NCBI RefSeq assembly: GCF_024181385.1
Contig: NZ_CP051305.1
Coordinates: 1,674,001-1,738,000 of the forward strand
Source of the DNA: Treponema sp. OMZ 798
GTDB taxonomy: Bacteria; Spirochaetota; Spirochaetia; Treponematales; Treponemataceae
DNA length: 64,000 nt
Direction: 5' to 3'
Part shown: positions 61,835 to 64,000 of the stretch, piece after piece
Layout of the letters: each line of letters begins with the position of its first letter
Position numbering within the stretch: position 1 is the first letter of the stretch
Notes under the pieces: model-generated
What the model was told of the DNA's origin: nothing
The model's database searches: none
Seen by the model: only the letters and a program-made list of their open reading frames with translations
Program-made: the position numbers and the translations under genes

Positions 61835-63693
61835 AAATTTCCTCCGTCTTCTTTTAAATCATCATGCAATTCTTTATCCTGTTCTTCTTTATAATACTTG
61901 CTTTGTACCTCAAAAAGATGAGCATACTCCCTGCCCTTTTTTAAAAGAGCATCATGGGTGCCTTCTTCGATTATTTTTCCGTCCTTTATAAAAATAATCC
62001 TGTCGCAAAAGCGGGTGGAAGCAAGCCTATGCGAAATAAAGATAGAGGTTTTATCCTTCGATAAATCGTTATACTTGGTGTAAAGCTCATGTTCAGCGAT
62101 GGGGTCTAAGGCAGCGGTAGGTTCATCCAAGATTAAAAAGGGACTGTCCCGATAAAGAGCCCTTGCGAGTAAGAGCTTTTGAGTTTCGCCGCCTGAAAGT
62201 TCTACGGCATCAAAGAAGACATCCTTGCAAAGACGGGTTTCTTCTTTTTGCGGAAGACTTTGAACCTTATCGTAAAGCCCCGAAAGTTTTAAGACCTCTT
62301 CAATCCTCTCCTTGTTAATGCCTTCTCTTGTTTGCGTAATGTTCACCGCAATACTTGTAGGCAATATCGAAAACTCCTGAAAGACTGCACTAAAACACTT
62401 ATAGTATTCGTCCCGGTTAAAGTCTTTTATGTTTCTTCCGTTAAACAAGACCTCTCCCTCGGTGGGGTCATAAAGGCCGGTAATCAGCTTTACGAGGCTT
62501 GTTTTTCCTGCTCCGTTTAAGCCGACAATGGCAAGTTTTTCTTTAGGCTTCAAGGTCAAATTAAACTTATCCAAAACGGGAGTTCCGCCTTCAGAATATA
62601 AGAGGCTCACGTTTTTTAGCTCGATGACGTTTTCATTTTTTAGAGGAATTGCTTCGCCTTTTTCAAAGCGATAATCTTCTTTAAATTCAAAAAATTCTCT
62701 GAGGCGGGAAATATCAAGACTTTGCTTATGCAGAACCGAAACCTTATTTAAGATACCGCTCACCCATTGGGTAAAGGTTCCCGCTGCGGCAAAGTAAAGG
62801 ATAAATTGGGGAACGCTTATATTTTTTTGCAGGACAAGACTTATCAGCCAAAAGTAAATGAGTCCGTTTCGCAAAAAGGTTAAAAGAAGATCTGCAAGGT
62901 CGGCAAAAAAATAACGCTTTTCTCCTTCGAGGTGAAAATTGCTGTAAAGCCTTAAATGCTTTTCGTATAATTCTTTAAGCCAAGATTCCATTCCGAAAAG
63001 ACGGATATCCTTTGCTAGGTTTTTATTTTTCCCGATTTGGGTTATATAACGCAAATGATTTACATGCTTATTTTCCTCATCACGCTTTTTATACATCCAA
63101 GAGCTTACACTGTTGGTAATAAAAAAACTCACACAAGCCGTCAAAAGGGTAATTAAAATGATATTAAGGTTTAAGGAAGCAAGGATGATAAGATAGATGA
63201 TAAAGCAAAGAAGGTATTGAAGAAGTTCCTGCAAGGTAGTCCAAACCGCTTCGGTTGCTTCCGAATTACCGTCTGTAACATCCATCGCCTTATTTTTCTT
63301 TGCTTCAAAATCCTTATTATCAAGGTTATTATAGGAGGTGGTCATCGCCTTATCGCCTATCATAAAAATAAGCTCACTCCTTACGCCGATGCGCCCAAAA
63401 AGATGGTTTGTCTGCAAATAAGAAAGGAGACCGCGGAGGAGCATCAAAGAAAAAGCAAAGCCGAAAATAACCATTAAAAGATTTTTAATAGCCGCATTAT
63501 TTTGAATGAGGGTTAAAACGGCAGGCGCAAAAAATATCGAAATTAAATTATCGCCCGCATATAAAAGGGCTTCCAGTAAAATCAAAACAGGCACAGACTT
63601 ATAAGTTCTAAAAGATGTTTTAAGCATAAACAAAACATTGCTTAAAATCCCGTATTTTATAGGTTCTTCTTTTTTATTTTCCTCTTTTTCCAT
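61831..63693 (-). CDS. ABC exporter half-transporter (first of pair)
   Basis: A 620-residue half-transporter similar in plan to its downstream partner. Membrane part begins VPVLILLEALLYAGDNLISIFF and includes LLCFIIYLIILASLNLNIILITLL. ATPase motifs: Walker A GLNGAGKTS, Q-loop VFQEFSILPTSIAVNI, signature ELSGGETQKLLLARALYRDSPFLILDEPTAALDP, H-loop ISHRLAS. Both partners keep the catalytic Glu after Walker B (DEP), so neither site looks dead. No regulator or substrate gene lies beside the pair. Charged N-terminus (MEKEENKKEEP), weak ribosome site. Confidence 0.9.
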   Translation of the reverse strand: MEKEENKKEEPIKYGILSNVLFMLKTSFRTYKSVPVLILLEALLYAGDNLISIFFAPAVLTLIQNNAAIKNLLMVIFGFAFSLMLLRGLLSYLQTNHLFGRIGVRSELIFMIGDKAMTTSYNNLDNKDFEAKKNKAMDVTDGNSEATEAVWTTLQELLQYLLCFIIYLIILASLNLNIILITLLTACVSFFITNSVSSWMYKKRDEENKHVNHLRYITQIGKNKNLAKDIRLFGMESWLKELYEKHLRLYSNFHLEGEKRYFFADLADLLLTFLRNGLIYFWLISLVLQKNISVPQFILYFAAAGTFTQWVSGILNKVSVLHKQSLDISRLREFFEFKEDYRFEKGEAIPLKNENVIELKNVSLLYSEGGTPVLDKFNLTLKPKEKLAIVGLNGAGKTSLVKLITGLYDPTEGEVLFNGRNIKDFNRDEYYKCFSAVFQEFSILPTSIAVNITQTREGINKERIEEVLKLSGLYDKVQSLPQKEETRLCKDVFFDAVELSGGETQKLLLARALYRDSPFLILDEPTAALDPIAEHELYTKYNDLSKDKTSIFISHRLASTRFCDRIIFIKDGKIIEEGTHDALLKKGREYAHLFEVQSKYYKEEQDKELHDDLKEDGGNL

Positions 63694-63809
63694 AGGCTAA
63701 AGATGATAACACAAAGAGGGGGAAGTGTCAAAGGCGGATTTACAAAAATCTTTTTCAGGTTTTACTATTTTTTTCAAATAATAAGTATAAATATAATGAG
63801 AGGGGAAAT

Positions 63810-64000
63810 ATGAAAAAATTAATTGGAGAAAGAAATAGTAAAAAGATTTGAAGATTTGACATTACAAGACGATTTTATGTTTTGTAAGGTTATGCAAAAT
63901 CCGAAGCTATGTAAAAAACTTATCGAAATAATACTATCTGATACGATAGGTAAAATTGCGTATGTTTCGGTACAGCATAATATTAGCACCTATGAACAGG
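63810..64000 (+). pseudogene. Rpn-type nuclease gene, start frame broken, cut by window edge
   Basis: The sequence from 63823 encodes LEKEIVKRFEDLTLQDDF, then MFCKVMQNPKLCKKLI, then EIILSDTIGKIAYVSV and QHNISTYEQ to the edge, the typical N-terminus of a treponemal Rpn/PD-(D/E)XK-type protein. The well-placed ATG (63810, GAGAGGGG upstream) is one frame off and runs into TGA after 13 codons (MKKLIGERNSKKI). Loss of one A in TTAATTGG would join ATG and body as MKKLLEKEIVKRF. Translation could otherwise begin at TTG 63823. Either a frameshifted pseudogene or a weak-start gene; the remainder lies outside. Confidence 0.6.

Noticed and set aside
59960..63693. Bacteriocin or lantibiotic export locus
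   Set aside because: The two ABC exporter genes have no C39 peptidase domain, precursor peptide or modification gene beside them.

Overview
The window reads as the chromosome of an oral-type spirochaete, most likely Treponema denticola or a close relative. The basis is an AT-rich sequence with GGAGG-type ribosome sites, a ThrRS without the TGS domain, a helix-turn-helix/EIIA-Ntr fusion gene, an archaeal-type CMP kinase, a selenocysteine tRNA, several Rpn-type nuclease genes and a GTG-started rimP followed by nusA-infB-rbfA-truB. The species call is inference from recognised families; no database search was possible.

Layout. 1-2146: tail of an efflux operon (TolC-like protein, then an HlyD-type adaptor cut by the window edge), minus strand. 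2324-5713: accessory scar with a 3'-truncated AAA-ATPase/PD-(D/E)XK gene, an IS3-family fragment and an Rpn-type gene. 5903-10328: minus-strand operon of PLP decarboxylase, LRR lipoprotein, Na+/dicarboxylate-type symporter and adk, with a near-consensus promoter at 10366-10394. 10479-16739: rimP-nusA-infB-rbfA-truB with a terminator-like leader and a distal terminator. 16764-21566: low-GC accessory region with a double zinc-knuckle miniprotein, two GNAT proteins, a small gene frameshifted at a (CA)4 run, an APH-like kinase homologue and a secreted glycosidase-like lipoprotein. 21546-23612: ispH and alr. 23652-23785: a compact array of three perfect hairpins. 23801-26069: a DUF4912 gene with a GH57 homologue that lacks both catalytic acids.

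26259-30419: a very large acidic/TM/TPR protein and a beta-barrel protein. 30451-38411: thrS, two spirochaetal unknowns, and murC-yicC-cmk facing folC. 38344-42204: ptsN-like gene, rsmA, a membrane protein and two RluA-family pseudouridine synthases in one overlapping minus-strand run. 42288-43523: a flavodiiron protein.

43621-57338: two complete oligopeptide-type ABC importers placed head to head. The left one (minus) has an 871-residue binding protein and a permease with a large extracytoplasmic insert. The right one (plus) has a 591-residue binding protein, an ATPase with an N-terminal insert and a terminal 69-residue membrane protein. Both binding-protein genes have -35/-10 elements with a 17-nt spacer, a hairpin at the presumed 5' end of the mRNA, and stem-loops between the binding-protein gene and the permeases. 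57396-59928: metG and tRNA-Sec. 59960-63693: a heterodimeric ABC exporter pair. The window ends in the start of another Rpn-type gene with a frame problem at its 5' end.

Most of the window is housekeeping. The parts that best merit a second look are the catalytically dead GH57/DUF4912 pair, the frameshifted miniprotein and GNAT/kinase neighbourhood, the hairpin arrays, the perfect palindrome on the promoter at 32304-32342, and the mirrored peptide transporters.
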